DNA from: Candidatus Riflebacteria bacterium HGW-Riflebacteria-1
GTDB taxonomy: Bacteria > Muiribacteriota > Ozemobacteria > Ozemobacterales > Ozemobacteraceae
NCBI GenBank assembly: GCA_002839445.1
Contig: PGYB01000025.1
Span: 1 to 64,000, forward strand
Direction: 5' to 3'
Length of the DNA: 64,000 bases
In this document: positions 29,169-40,254 of the stretch, piece by piece
How positions within the stretch are numbered: position 1 is the stretch's first letter
Layout of the letters: every line of letters begins with the position of its first letter
Position numbers and translations under genes: made by a program
Notes under the pieces: generated by a model
Database searches by the model: none
What the model saw: the letters and a program-made list of their open reading frames with translations, nothing else
What the model was told of the DNA's origin: nothing

Positions 29169-30706
29169 TCATTTGATCTGGCTGGCGCGAATGTAATAAC
29201 TGTCGCCTACTGTGTCTGAACTGAAAGGTGGAGCCATCTTCGCGCCGGCTCCTTCTGGAGTGCGCAGAGTCAGGATGAATACGCGGGCGAGCCCCTGTGC
29301 ATGATCTTCAGGCTTCTGTACTGCCAGCAGTACCGGCAGTCCATACATGATTGGCTTGCCATGCAGGTCTTTCTTCTGAACCGACCAATCACTTCTAATA
29401 ACAGTACCAAGCACGGTATACTTGTATTTTTCGTCTTTGCCCCAACTGTTTTTGAGATAGTCTAACGCACCTGCACGGTCAGTATCGCTGCCTTTGCATG
29501 CCGGCCAGCTGCGCTGGTTAACTTTTTCATCGAATTTTTTGATGTCTTCAGCCAGTAGACTGTGAATGCTGGCATTAGCCGTGTATCCGGGCACATTCTT
29601 GCTGCAGAATTCTTGAAGCTTTTTAATCTCGGCATGCTTTTCCAGTCTGAAGAAATCGTGGCGTGTTGACAGTGATGAGAGTTCTTCGTCAATCATACCT
29701 TTAACCTTGTCACCGATGCGGGCGGGCACTGCCTCTATCTCCGTCATCGCCTTTTTAAAGCTTTCCCATGGGTATACTGCTTCCATGCCGCCGGTAGCTT
29801 TTTCGATGGCATCGCGGTCATTACCGTATTTTGCTTCAAATTCACCGATTGCCATGGTCAGTTCAGCCTTTTTCCCTGAATATTCCGACAGCAGTTCGAA
29901 AGCCTGGCCGATTTTTTCCATATTGTTTTCATAACTCATGTTCGTGATGGGAGTGAAGTATTTATCGTCATACTCTTCCCACAATTTTTTAAGCGAGCCG
30001 GTGGCTTCGCCTGCTGCTGCTTCGCCGGATTTCTGTTTTTCTACGCTTGCGCGGGTTTTTGTCAGTTCTTCGCCGGCCCAGCTGCTGACACTGGCGACAC
30101 GGTCTTTCGCTGCGATAAAATCGGGGTGTTCGCTGGCGCCTTCTTCAGCAGCCACAGCAGAGACTTTTTCGAGCAGGCCAGACAGGCTGCTGATTTTTTC
30201 CTGAATACTCTTGAAAGTCGATTCAACGCTATAAGAGGAATAGTCCTCCTGAATACGCAACATGCGGTCTTTCTCGAACTTTTCGAGCGAATCAAGAGTC
30301 TTTGTCAGCTCTCGCATCTCTTGTGCGGTTTTGCGTGGCAGTGCTTTGGCTTTGCCGCTGGCTGCACTTTGCTGGGGCGTTGTTTTGTCCATCATCTTGG
30401 CCGAGCCAGCTGGAACCTTGTTTACCTTTTTTGCCAGGTCGCCCTGCAGTTTGCCAAGCTTCTGCTCGAAAGAGCTCAGTTGCTTATACTGTGGATCAAG
30501 CTTTTTCATGCTTTCGATGAGCTCGCCACACTTTTTTGCTCCGGCATCAGCAACGTCGAGTTTTCCGCCAAACATGGCGCTCTGCGCGCTTCTCAGCTCA
30601 GAGTTAAATTGCTTCTCAAGCTCTTTAATATCCTGTGCCAGCAACGGTTGGCAAACAAGCGCGCAAAAAAAGGCAAAAATAATTAGAACAACGTATCGGT
30701 GTTTCA
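29169..30706 (-). CDS. Secreted hypothetical protein with coiled-coil region
   Basis: Signal peptide 'MKHRYVVLIIFAFFCALVCQPLLAQ' from ~30706. Confidence 0.7.
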
Positions 30707-30975
30707 TCTCTGCTCCTCTAAAGTATATATTTGCGATGTCCCATCTTATATCAGTTTTCAGTTCTTGCCAACGCCTGAGAATTTCATGTAGCAATGATAC
30801 TTTTTTATGTGTAATCCTCTTGCTAAGGGCGCAGGCAACGGTTCCTGAGTGCTTGCTTTGTGTGCAGATCAGATCTGCCTAAAAACTGCTGGAATTTTGT
30901 ACGATTCCTTATACATTTGTTAACTTTGGAGCAATGTGTATTTGCCCATATGATGTTTTGATGGTTGGTGAGATT

Positions 30976-32604
30976 ATGAAGAAAAACCTTAAAGGATCTT
31001 TGTTAAAGGGAGCAACAATTGTTTTGCTGCTGATAGCCCTTTTGATAGGACTTCTCGAAGCTGGAGGTGATTCCAGAACCAGCGAATACTTCGCTCAGGC
31101 GCCATCAATTACTCATCTCAGTCCTGAAAAGATAGCGGTGAGCTGGAAGCCATACCCAGGTTTCAACACCAGCACGCACTATCAGGTGCAGACCAACCAC
31201 GCTCTCTACGGGTTTTCGACGAAACATACTGCTAAAACTGTCGAGCATTTTCAACCGGGCGGAACATACAGCATTGCGGTAGTTACTTATGACAATGGCT
31301 CTGCAGTTGGCGTATCTAGTCCGACCACAATTTTGATGGCGCCGGCAGCGCCAGCCGCAATCGGCACTTATGACCTTGGCTCAGCCTCTGTCGGCCTGTT
31401 CTGGCAAAAGGTCGATACTGCAATCGGCTATCGCGTTTATCATGCCTCCGACACCTTGCTTCAGGAACTCACTGCTACTCAGACCAGGGTGTTTTTTAGC
31501 GGTTTTACGCCGGGCAGTCTGGTAAAATTTCGTCTGACAGCCTTCAATACTACCGGCGAGTCCTATTACGCTGATATAGCCGTGCAACTTTTGCCACCGC
31601 CGCCGGTTTTCTCGGTAATCGAAAACCAGGTTGGCGTTGACTGGTTCTCTTTTAAATGGACACCAGTTGAAAATGCCCTGTCATACCAGGTTCTGATCAA
31701 TGAATCGGCAGTTGCGACTCTCGCATCGACTATAACTGAGCATCGTATCGATGGCCTGCCAGCTGGCGACACGATTTCTTTGCGCATGACAGCGCAAAAC
31801 CCCGCCGGCTACTCAGAGCAGTCAGAAGCTTTGCTCATTCAGCTGCTTCCGGCAGCCCCGGTGTTGGCTTTGACCGAGGTGTCGTCTTATTCCTGCACCC
31901 TTCAGTGGGCGGTCGCCAATGGAGCCGCTTATTACAAGGTTTATGAGAATGAGCAGTGGGCTATCTTCAATGTTCCGTCTTCGATCACCACTGTTACAGT
32001 TACCCAGAACATCGTTGCCGGCATGACCGCGACCTACACGGTTCGCGCTGTAAACGGCACCGGCGAATCGGCGCATTCTAACCCGGTGGTGGTTACCTAT
32101 ACCAGCAATTCGGCCATTGTCAGGAACGCTGGCGATCTAACTGGAGTGCAGGCAACCTTTTCTCAGTTCAGCGATATTTTGCCTGAATCATTGCGCGGGC
32201 AGCCGCTGGTTTGGGTCTATTTTCCGCCAGAACTCGAAGGGCCGACTCTTGAACTCGAAGCTTCATATTTTGAATTTCTGACAGCCACGCCGGAGCTTTC
32301 GTCTGTGCGCTTTATCGGTGTTTTCACCAGCGATGTTTCCAAGGTCAGGGTTGCAAAACGACCAAACCTTACCTGGAAAAAAGTGTCCCCGGAACGTCAG
32401 ATCAAGATCCCCGGACATTTGCCGATGGTGCGTTTTTACGGCCCTGATGGTTCTCTGCGTCATATGATCCGCATTTCGATGGCGATCATGTCGCCTCACG
32501 ACGTGTTCAAAGAGATTCCCGAGGCATTTGAGCGTTCTGACAGCAACATGCTGCAACTCTATCAGGAAAACCGCGACCGCTTTGAAACCCTGCATCAAAA
32601 GTAG
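30976..32604 (+). CDS. Secreted/anchored fibronectin type III repeat protein
   Basis: N-terminal TM/signal 'GATIVLLLIALLIGLLEAGG'; several FN3-like units ('TTYTVRAVNGTGESAHSNPV'). Confidence 0.75.
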   Translation: MKKNLKGSLLKGATIVLLLIALLIGLLEAGGDSRTSEYFAQAPSITHLSPEKIAVSWKPYPGFNTSTHYQVQTNHALYGFSTKHTAKTVEHFQPGGTYSIAVVTYDNGSAVGVSSPTTILMAPAAPAAIGTYDLGSASVGLFWQKVDTAIGYRVYHASDTLLQELTATQTRVFFSGFTPGSLVKFRLTAFNTTGESYYADIAVQLLPPPPVFSVIENQVGVDWFSFKWTPVENALSYQVLINESAVATLASTITEHRIDGLPAGDTISLRMTAQNPAGYSEQSEALLIQLLPAAPVLALTEVSSYSCTLQWAVANGAAYYKVYENEQWAIFNVPSSITTVTVTQNIVAGMTATYTVRAVNGTGESAHSNPVVVTYTSNSAIVRNAGDLTGVQATFSQFSDILPESLRGQPLVWVYFPPELEGPTLELEASYFEFLTATPELSSVRFIGVFTSDVSKVRVAKRPNLTWKKVSPERQIKIPGHLPMVRFYGPDGSLRHMIRISMAIMSPHDVFKEIPEAFERSDSNMLQLYQENRDRFETLHQK

Positions 32605-32620
32605 AGACGCTAAAAATAAA

Positions 32621-32653
32621 AAGCCCGGGCTTACATTGCTGCAAGCCCGGGCC
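32621..32653 (-). terminator. Hairpin terminator of the A2M gene
   Basis: AAGCCCGGGCTT...AAGCCCGGGC; minus-strand T-rich tract from TAAAAATAAAAA. Confidence 0.75.
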
Positions 32654-32674
32654 AGTTAAGCGCAGATACTCAGA

Positions 32675-35600
32675 TTACTTGTCAGTTACCTGCATCACGA
32701 AGCTTTCTGAATGACTGTTGAATTCAGGAGCATACATGCACTGAATCTCCGCCATTCCGCTCTGATAGGTGCCCTGATGCTGAACGCGCAGCTCATACTC
32801 GAATACATAAACGCCCTTGGGCAGGTAATCGATGTAGAAGTGCGTTGCTGTATCCTTGGTAGCCTCATAGTAAGCGAGACCATCCTGATACTTGTAGCGT
32901 GAGATCACGTTGATTGGCTCCATACCGCTGCCGCGCTGATCTTTCATATGGATGTATTCCATGTCGCGGTCGGTGCGCAGCTCGATGCGCACAACCAGCA
33001 GATCGCCGACCTTCAGCGCGCCCTGAACTGGCGAAATAGTCGGCCCCTTGTCGGTGTCGCGCTTCACGAACAGCGCCTTTTTGAGCTTGAGGTTGGTTTC
33101 GTGCGGAGTGACCTTGCTCATGTCTTCGAGATACTGCCAGTGAACGGCGCCCCAGGCAATGCCCTCGTCTTCTTTGATCAGCTCGATGTTGCCCATCTCA
33201 GACTTTACCTCTGAGCCGGCGTAAATCTTCTGATAATAGCCGGTGCCTGCTTCGACGCGCTCGGGCTTGACTTCGTCGCCGCCGAGCAGAACTTTGACCA
33301 GTTTGTCAGAGGCAAGCAGGTTGGCGCCGCGCAGCAACAGCGCGTAAACCGCGTCGGAGGTCGCTTTTGTCGTTTTCCAGTTCTGGGTCTGCTTCTGCTT
33401 GAGCAGCCAGATTTTGCAATCTTCAACTGCTTCTTTGTCATTAGCGACTTCGGCGAACATTTCAATCATGACCGCCTGGGTCTCGATTTCAGCCCGGTAC
33501 CACCAGAACGACAACTCGTTCTCGCGCCAGAAACGGCCAAGCTCTTCGTCGGTAACGCTGCGTTCCTTGATGCTTTTTACGATATCGGCCGGAACAGTCT
33601 TGTCGCCAAATCGCTGCAATGCGATTGCTATGTGCCCCTGAGCCAGTCTCGAGCCTACCTGCAGCCACTTTTCCTTTGCTTCTTTTATGAAGAAATCAAC
33701 CGCAGTTTTGCTGCCAGCCGGAATCGGTCTTTCCTTCAGAAAGAAGCTGCGGCCATAGAGGTAGAGCGCAGTAATCGGGCTGATGTTGGTACGTTTCTCA
33801 TAGCCCGGGTGTCTGATGATTTCGCGATATACTTCGTTGATCCAGTTGTCGAGGTGATTGAGCGACTTGAGCGCGATGTTGACGTCGACGTCGACGCCGA
33901 GATGACGCATGCGGCCATAACCGGTCATGATATACAGCGTGATAAACGAATTGACACGCCCGCCGGGGAACCACGGGAAGCCGCCATCAGAAAGCTGCAT
34001 CTGCGCGAGTTTCTTGTTGCCGCTGCTGAGTTCGCGGTCCATGCGGGCACGATCGAACAGAATGCCGATCTTGTGCTTCTGCTCGGTCTCACTCTTGGCA
34101 TCGAGAACCCAAGGGGTTTCGAGCAGGGTAACCGCTTTGAGGTGTTCGTTTTTCTCAAGGTTCGAGAACAGTGCCTTGCCACCCTGGGCGGCTTCGGCTT
34201 TCCAGGTATCAAACACTCTCTTGATCTTGGGGTCAGAATTGGCAATGAACGAAGCGATGCTGTTGGCGTAAATGCGATTGAAGATCTGCTCAGAGCACTC
34301 GTGCGGAAACTCGATGAGGTATGGCAGAGCCTGAACCGCATACCATGCCGGATTCGAAGTGACCTCAACAGTAAGGCCCTGGTGCTTGAGACTGTCTGAG
34401 TTTTTCGACTCAACCAGTTTCTTGAAGTTGAACTTCTTGCTGGCAGGGCCCTTAATCGGCAGCGGCAAAGATTCGGTTACGAAGATATGCCGCGAAAGAA
34501 TTGGCAGCATGCCCTCTTCGCCGTCAGACAGGCTGTTGGTGGCACCAACAACTGTATACTTAACTATGCCGGGCGCGTCGGGTACATTGAGTTCCCAGCC
34601 GAATGAACGCGATTCGCCGGCAGGAACACTGAATTCGAAAGTAGGCTGGTTCAGCTTGAACTCAGCGTTGCGATCGGCATCAGTGATGGTGTCCTGAAGT
34701 TTCAGGCGAACCTGACCCTTTTGCTCAACCGCAGAAAGGTTGGTGACCTTGGCGGTAAACACCAGTTTGTCGCCTTCGCGCATGAATCTCGGCGGGTTCG
34801 GCTGAACCATGAGGTCTTTTTGCGTAACGGTTTCGCCTATGAGCTGACCAGCCTGCAATGATTTGCCATGTGCAAATCCCATGAATTTCCAGGTGGTGAG
34901 CGCTTCGGGCATGGTGAATTCTACCGAAACCTTTCCGTCTGCATCTACGGTCAGATGCGGCTGGAAAAAAGCTGTCTCATTCAGGTTGCTGCGCGCAGAA
35001 ACCTTGTCGAGATTTACATCAGGAGCAGCTTCGCCAGCGCTGATCGGTTCGGGTTCCTGAGGCGCTCCAGCGCCGCCAACGGCTGATTCTTCGTTACTCG
35101 CAAATGAATCTGCCGACTCCATTTTCTTGCTTTTTTCCATCATCATGCCGTCGGCTGCCTGCGGCGCTGCCATCATTGAGGGCATTGGAGCACCTTTGCT
35201 TCTGCTCATGCGCAGGCTTTTGCCTTCATAGCCGTAGTCATAGCCGAACAGATCTTGCTGGATGTTGCCAGGCAGCTGCGGATACTCGCGGTAGCCGATG
35301 CCCGGGTAACTGTTCAAATCATTTCGCCATAAATAGAGGCTTTGTGCCTGGTTTGAACCGTTTGAAGAAACACGGTTGTAATCGTTGTAAAACACCGGAA
35401 AGTTCGCTGGCCAGCTGTGCGGCGCAAACGCATCGAGGCTCGCGTCATACATGCCGGCAACCATTTCAATGGCGCTCTTTTCGGCATCTTCGCCGGAAAT
35501 TTCGATTTTCCAGGTGTCTTTCTGTGCTGGTTGCATCTTTGAGGTCATGTGCGCGAATTTGAGTTGCAGCTGCTTGTTGGTCCAGGGGACGGTTGCCACA

Positions 35601-38600
35601 TGGGTATGGAAATACTCGCGGTTTTCTTTGATCTGCATGACTCTGACAACGAAGCCGCCGCGATGCTGCTCAGTAACTGGCAGCCGTATCTGCACTTTCC
35701 CTTTGTTAACGTCTGTCCAGAAGGCCTGAACGATTTTTTTGCGATGTTCGACTTCGATATATGCCGGGCCTTTGCCGTAGCCGGTAGCCCAGAATGCGTT
35801 AAAGGTATCACCGGGTTTCAGCGCGCCACTGACATCTCTGAAGAAGAACGGGATGTTGATGGTGAAGCTTTCGCTCTTGTTATCGACAACCATGAAGTTG
35901 AAAATCGCGTTAACCGGGTTGTTGTAGCGGTCGCGGCTCTGTGCCTTGATGCGATAGGCGCCTTCGGGCAGCTTGAGTTCGCAGGCGAAGTTGCCGTCGA
36001 TACTGGTGTTAAAGGTCTGTTCGAAGACAACCTTGTCTTCTTCCCAGGTTCTGATGTTTGATTTGTCATTTTTGGCGACTATTTTGCCGCGCATATAGCT
36101 CTGGCGATAGGCTCTGGCTGGCTGTTTCAGTGCGTAGACCAGAAAGCTGCCGGCGCCGGCGATGCCTTTTCCGTCAAGAGTGGTTGTTCTGACGCTGACC
36201 GGAAAGGACTGGTTGGCATCGAGAATCTCCTGACTCTGCAGGCTGAGCGACAAAGCGGTGTAGCCAACGCGAACGATCTGCTTGCTTGAGCGAGTTTCGC
36301 CAGTGCCATCGGTGACGTCTGCAGACACTGTGTAGACAAACACCGGCTCGTCTGCCTTGTTTACCGTGCGATCGGGCAGGGCGCTGAAGCTGATCACAAA
36401 CTCGCCATTCTTGTCGGTCACGGTTGTGCCGTGTGCTATTTCCTGTGAGCTGCCGGGGTCGAAATACCACCAGCACCATGGCGGATACCTGACTTCGCGC
36501 ACAACTCTGAACTTAACCTTGCCGTCGTCAATCTTGGCACCGGTATAAGCCATGGCGCGGCCGGTGAGCTGCACGACCTTATCGAGCTGAAAGGCCTGTG
36601 TCGGAGTGTCGATGTCGACCTTGAACTTGGGCCGTTTATACTCTTCAACACGTATGCTGGTGCTGCTGTGAAAGGTGTTCGAATAAATTGCGTAAACGCC
36701 GGTCAGGCGGTCTGCCGGAGCTATAAAAGTGCCAGAAAACGAGCCGAATTCGTTGGTCTTGAAGTTTTCGTTCTTTACTTCCTGGTTGTTCGGGTCACGC
36801 AGCAGCACATTAACGCTGGTGCCGGCCGGTAATGTTTTGTATTCATTGGTTCTTGTATCGTGTCTTGCCGCTATGCCCTTGAAGTAAATCGTCTGGCCGG
36901 GGCGGTAGATCGAACGGTCGGTAAAAAAGTATACGCGGGTGTCTGCCGTGTAATCATTGCTCGGGTATGCGTAAAAATCGCTGGTGCGGTAAACAATATG
37001 ACCCTTGTGTTCGGCTATGTAGAAACCATTGCCACGTTGTGAATCGAATGTTGCGATACCGTTTTTGTTTGTAGAACCACTAAGAATCTGGCGCCAGCCC
37101 TTGTCATACTCGTGCGAGTAAGCCTGAACCTTGACCCCTTCCATGGGCTCGCCAGAAACGTTGTTTACGATAAATACTTCCTGTTTGCCTTCGCACTTGC
37201 GAATGACCATGCCGAGCTTGCTGACGATAATCTGGGTGATCTGAAGAGCATTTCGCGACTGATTGAAGTCTTCGTCAACACTGGCTGCCAGGTAATAAAG
37301 CCCCGGCTGTATCTTTGGCAGATCAACCAGCGCTTCACACGGCTTGTATTCTTTACCTGGATCAACATCAACGCTCCACTGTTCAAGGGGTTTTCGCTTA
37401 AATATGGCGGCGTAGTCATCCCACTGAATACTGTCGGGCGAATAGTTCTGCTTTTTATAGAGTTCATCAGGGTTCCGCGGTATCAGTCTAAAATGAACCT
37501 TATTGATGTTTTTGAACGAAATTGTCGCCTGGCCGCCTTCTGGCAGCATAATGCGCTCGGTTTCTATGCTTACTTCGCGGCTTTTGATTGTGGCAATCAC
37601 GTTGTTGCAGATGCTTGCGCCATAGCTGTTCGGGTGGGCGCTGCGGCCGCGTTCTGCCACCTCTAGGGCCTTAACGAATTCGCTCGTGCTCTGGTATTCC
37701 TGAGCAGCATAACCCAGCGCGGTTGCTGAATAGGCATGTGCCGAATGCGATTTGGCAAAAGCTTCGAGTCTGTTAATGTATTTGTCGGAAATGTTGTCGC
37801 CAACTGCTACTCTGCGCACCCATGCGAGCCTGATCAGGTCGTTGTCAAGCAGAGCGTCAAGATTGTCGCTGGCCTGGGCTGATTTAAGCAATCGCTGCAA
37901 CAGCTTTACCGCGCGATAGTTACATGAATCAGTGTCGAGTGTGTCTGGCTGCCATTTCATGAAGGCTTCGACATCGCCAAATGCTGGTGAATCAACGGTG
38001 ATTTCAAAAGCAGTTGTCGGTCTGGCAGCGCTTTGCGCGTCGGCCATGTAGAAAGTCAAAGCCTCATGTGCGAAAAAGTCAAACAGTGTCGGGCGCAATG
38101 ACTCAGGCTGGTTACCGCCCTCCAGAAATCCTGCGAGGGTTTTTATGGGAAGGCTTTTGAGCGTCGTTTCTTCTTTGAGAACATTTTCATAAAGATTGCC
38201 GATATGGGCAAAAAGCTTGGGAAGATCCCAGGTCGTAAAGTCCTTTTCATTCAGCCCTTCGGTGCGCGAACGGTTAATAAAGCGGTAACTGTTGCGATTG
38301 TAATAATGCCAGTACCACTTGGCCAGAATAATGTTGAGCAAAGGCTTAACCTTGGCATCGGCAGTGACAATCTCTGTCTCAAGCCGGGTAATGCGTTCTT
38401 CAGGCTTGTTGCCCTGAACGGTGCCTTCCTGAACAATGCGGTCGCACAAAGATTTAACTGCATCGACCATGTGGTTTTCCTTCTGTGCAAGTTCATAAAT
38501 TTTGGCAAGATTTTCTATGGCTGTTTGTGGCAGGCCTTTTGACTTTGCCTCGTCGACCTGGCGCCAAAGCTCGGCGCGGGTTTGCGACTGTGCGGGTAGC

Positions 38601-38653
38601 GCGAACAACAGCGCAAAAATCAGCAAGAGGGAGATGTAACAACAACGTTTCAT
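32675..38653 (-). CDS. Bacterial alpha-2-macroglobulin family protein
   Basis: ~1992 aa, signal peptide 'MKRCCYISLLLIFALLFALPAQS'; 'DRSIYRPGQTIYFKGIA', 'PNPPRFMREGDKLVFTAKVTNLS', thioester-type 'PHECSEQIFNRIYANSIA'. Confidence 0.92.
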   Translation of the reverse strand: MKRCCYISLLLIFALLFALPAQSQTRAELWRQVDEAKSKGLPQTAIENLAKIYELAQKENHMVDAVKSLCDRIVQEGTVQGNKPEERITRLETEIVTADAKVKPLLNIILAKWYWHYYNRNSYRFINRSRTEGLNEKDFTTWDLPKLFAHIGNLYENVLKEETTLKSLPIKTLAGFLEGGNQPESLRPTLFDFFAHEALTFYMADAQSAARPTTAFEITVDSPAFGDVEAFMKWQPDTLDTDSCNYRAVKLLQRLLKSAQASDNLDALLDNDLIRLAWVRRVAVGDNISDKYINRLEAFAKSHSAHAYSATALGYAAQEYQSTSEFVKALEVAERGRSAHPNSYGASICNNVIATIKSREVSIETERIMLPEGGQATISFKNINKVHFRLIPRNPDELYKKQNYSPDSIQWDDYAAIFKRKPLEQWSVDVDPGKEYKPCEALVDLPKIQPGLYYLAASVDEDFNQSRNALQITQIIVSKLGMVIRKCEGKQEVFIVNNVSGEPMEGVKVQAYSHEYDKGWRQILSGSTNKNGIATFDSQRGNGFYIAEHKGHIVYRTSDFYAYPSNDYTADTRVYFFTDRSIYRPGQTIYFKGIAARHDTRTNEYKTLPAGTSVNVLLRDPNNQEVKNENFKTNEFGSFSGTFIAPADRLTGVYAIYSNTFHSSTSIRVEEYKRPKFKVDIDTPTQAFQLDKVVQLTGRAMAYTGAKIDDGKVKFRVVREVRYPPWCWWYFDPGSSQEIAHGTTVTDKNGEFVISFSALPDRTVNKADEPVFVYTVSADVTDGTGETRSSKQIVRVGYTALSLSLQSQEILDANQSFPVSVRTTTLDGKGIAGAGSFLVYALKQPARAYRQSYMRGKIVAKNDKSNIRTWEEDKVVFEQTFNTSIDGNFACELKLPEGAYRIKAQSRDRYNNPVNAIFNFMVVDNKSESFTINIPFFFRDVSGALKPGDTFNAFWATGYGKGPAYIEVEHRKKIVQAFWTDVNKGKVQIRLPVTEQHRGGFVVRVMQIKENREYFHTHVATVPWTNKQLQLKFAHMTSKMQPAQKDTWKIEISGEDAEKSAIEMVAGMYDASLDAFAPHSWPANFPVFYNDYNRVSSNGSNQAQSLYLWRNDLNSYPGIGYREYPQLPGNIQQDLFGYDYGYEGKSLRMSRSKGAPMPSMMAAPQAADGMMMEKSKKMESADSFASNEESAVGGAGAPQEPEPISAGEAAPDVNLDKVSARSNLNETAFFQPHLTVDADGKVSVEFTMPEALTTWKFMGFAHGKSLQAGQLIGETVTQKDLMVQPNPPRFMREGDKLVFTAKVTNLSAVEQKGQVRLKLQDTITDADRNAEFKLNQPTFEFSVPAGESRSFGWELNVPDAPGIVKYTVVGATNSLSDGEEGMLPILSRHIFVTESLPLPIKGPASKKFNFKKLVESKNSDSLKHQGLTVEVTSNPAWYAVQALPYLIEFPHECSEQIFNRIYANSIASFIANSDPKIKRVFDTWKAEAAQGGKALFSNLEKNEHLKAVTLLETPWVLDAKSETEQKHKIGILFDRARMDRELSSGNKKLAQMQLSDGGFPWFPGGRVNSFITLYIMTGYGRMRHLGVDVDVNIALKSLNHLDNWINEVYREIIRHPGYEKRTNISPITALYLYGRSFFLKERPIPAGSKTAVDFFIKEAKEKWLQVGSRLAQGHIAIALQRFGDKTVPADIVKSIKERSVTDEELGRFWRENELSFWWYRAEIETQAVMIEMFAEVANDKEAVEDCKIWLLKQKQTQNWKTTKATSDAVYALLLRGANLLASDKLVKVLLGGDEVKPERVEAGTGYYQKIYAGSEVKSEMGNIELIKEDEGIAWGAVHWQYLEDMSKVTPHETNLKLKKALFVKRDTDKGPTISPVQGALKVGDLLVVRIELRTDRDMEYIHMKDQRGSGMEPINVISRYKYQDGLAYYEATKDTATHFYIDYLPKGVYVFEYELRVQHQGTYQSGMAEIQCMYAPEFNSHSESFVMQVTDK

Positions 38654-38807
38654 TAAAGCCTCCATAAGATACCTGATGGTGTTATCTTTAACGCGATATA
38701 TCAGGGCCAGATTTAGAAATTTTACTAACCAGCCGGCAAGCTATTCTACTCTCAAAACATCTAAAATTAAACAGCCCATTAAAAAAACTGCTGGCCGGCG
38801 CGGGGCA

Positions 38808-38839
38808 TAAAAAAAAGGCCCCGGTTGGGGCCTTTTTTT
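38808..38839 (-). terminator. Bidirectional hairpin terminator
   Basis: AAAAAAAA-GGCCCCGGTTGGGGCC-TTTTTTT. Confidence 0.85.
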
Positions 38840-38848
38840 GAACTTCAA

Positions 38849-40174
38849 TTACCAGGTTTTGGCGAGCTTTTCTTTGGCTTTTATTGCTGCTGCTGTGTGT
38901 GGGTATACCGTCATCGCCTGGCGAAAATAGTTGTCAGCAGTGAATTCATCGCCGAGAATTTCATAACATTCGCCGGCCTGGAAAAGCGCTTCGGCAGCAT
39001 ATTCATTCGTCGGGTATTTCTGCTGAAACCATGCGAAGTTGTTGGCGGCCTGGCGCAGGTATTGGCTGTTGGCAACATTGATTCTGCCATGTTCCTTTTG
39101 CGAATGGGCAAGCACAAAGGTTGCTTCGATTGCATATTCTGAGTTCGGGTAAAAGCGAATGAAATCTTCGAAAAGTCTGATGGCCTGCAGATAACTTTTC
39201 TGCTCATATCTGATGCGAGATTTCCAAAAAGCTGCGTCATCAGCATATTGTGAGCCAGGAAAGCGCTTAAGCAATTCGTCAAAGTAGGTTACGGCGTTGT
39301 TGAAATTGCCGGATATATACTGTGAATGGGCACGGTTATAAAGTTCGTAGTCGCTGAGCTGACCAGGATAGCTGGGATTACTCGGCGGCACCGGAATCGG
39401 CTGTGGCGGGTTATAATCAGGGTAGCCCGGGGTGGTGTTTCCGCTCTGTAAGGCTGTAAGACGCTGTTTTGCTTCTGCAAAGAAATTTGAGCCAGGAAAT
39501 TCGTAAACTACTTTCTGATAAGCGCTGATCGCACTCGCTTTGTCATTGAGTCTTTCGTAAGTCATACCGGTAACATACCAGGCATCGTCGACGAATTCGC
39601 TGAATGGATAACGCGAAATAAAGTTTCTGAACTCATTTATCGCGCTGCGGTAGTCGTAAAGCTTAACCAGGCAGAAGCCAATGTAATAGGTCGCACGCTC
39701 GGCCTGATGAAAGTAAGAATACTTGCTGCTGACCAGGCGGTAGTAACGCAGCGCGTTGCCGTAATCGGTTGAGTTGAGATAGGCTTCGGCAACGATGAAG
39801 GTTGCTTCAGGAGCGCGGTATTCATAGGGGTAACGCTCGAGAAAGCGTCTCAACAGGTTGATGCTGTATGAATAGTTGCCCTGATAATAAGCATTTCTGC
39901 CGTCTTCAAACAGTTTGTCAGGTGATTCGTAGCCGCCGTTACCAGGGTAACCCGGATTGCCAGGATAATTCGGGTTGCCCGGATAATTTGGGTTGCCTGG
40001 ATAGGTTGGCGGAGTCGGTGGCGTTGGCGTCGGCTGGGGCTGCCCTGGCCACGAGTCGACCCTCGGGCTCACAAAAATATCGTTTACCAGGTCATTGCCG
40101 GTGTTAAAGGCAAAACCCGGTGTCAACGCCAGAATCATCAAGGCCAGAACCAGAACTCGATGCATACTTCTCAT
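38849..40174 (-). CDS. Tetratricopeptide (Tol-Pal YbgF/BamD-like) exported protein
   Basis: Signal peptide; many TPR-like units ('YQGNYSYSINLLRRFLERYP', 'FVDDAWYVTGMTYERL'). Confidence 0.8.
   Translation of the reverse strand: MRSMHRVLVLALMILALTPGFAFNTGNDLVNDIFVSPRVDSWPGQPQPTPTPPTPPTYPGNPNYPGNPNYPGNPGYPGNGGYESPDKLFEDGRNAYYQGNYSYSINLLRRFLERYPYEYRAPEATFIVAEAYLNSTDYGNALRYYRLVSSKYSYFHQAERATYYIGFCLVKLYDYRSAINEFRNFISRYPFSEFVDDAWYVTGMTYERLNDKASAISAYQKVVYEFPGSNFFAEAKQRLTALQSGNTTPGYPDYNPPQPIPVPPSNPSYPGQLSDYELYNRAHSQYISGNFNNAVTYFDELLKRFPGSQYADDAAFWKSRIRYEQKSYLQAIRLFEDFIRFYPNSEYAIEATFVLAHSQKEHGRINVANSQYLRQAANNFAWFQQKYPTNEYAAEALFQAGECYEILGDEFTADNYFRQAMTVYPHTAAAIKAKEKLAKTW
39943..40010. repeat. 18-bp tandem repeat encoding (NYPGNP)n linker
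   Basis: CAGGGTAACCCGGATTGC / CAGGATAATTCGGGTTGC / CCGGATAATTTGGGTTGC / CTGGATAGGTTGG... Confidence 0.85.
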
Positions 40175-40254
40175 CTTCAGTTCTCCTTATTTCTCTCACT
40201 CGTCTAATGTTATATTGTATATCGGCGTTAAAGCGCCCATGCTGTATTGCTATT

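Noticed and set aside
33860-33905. gtcgacgtcgacgtcgac micro-repeat
   Set aside because: Explained by coding sequence (VDVDV) of the A2M protein.
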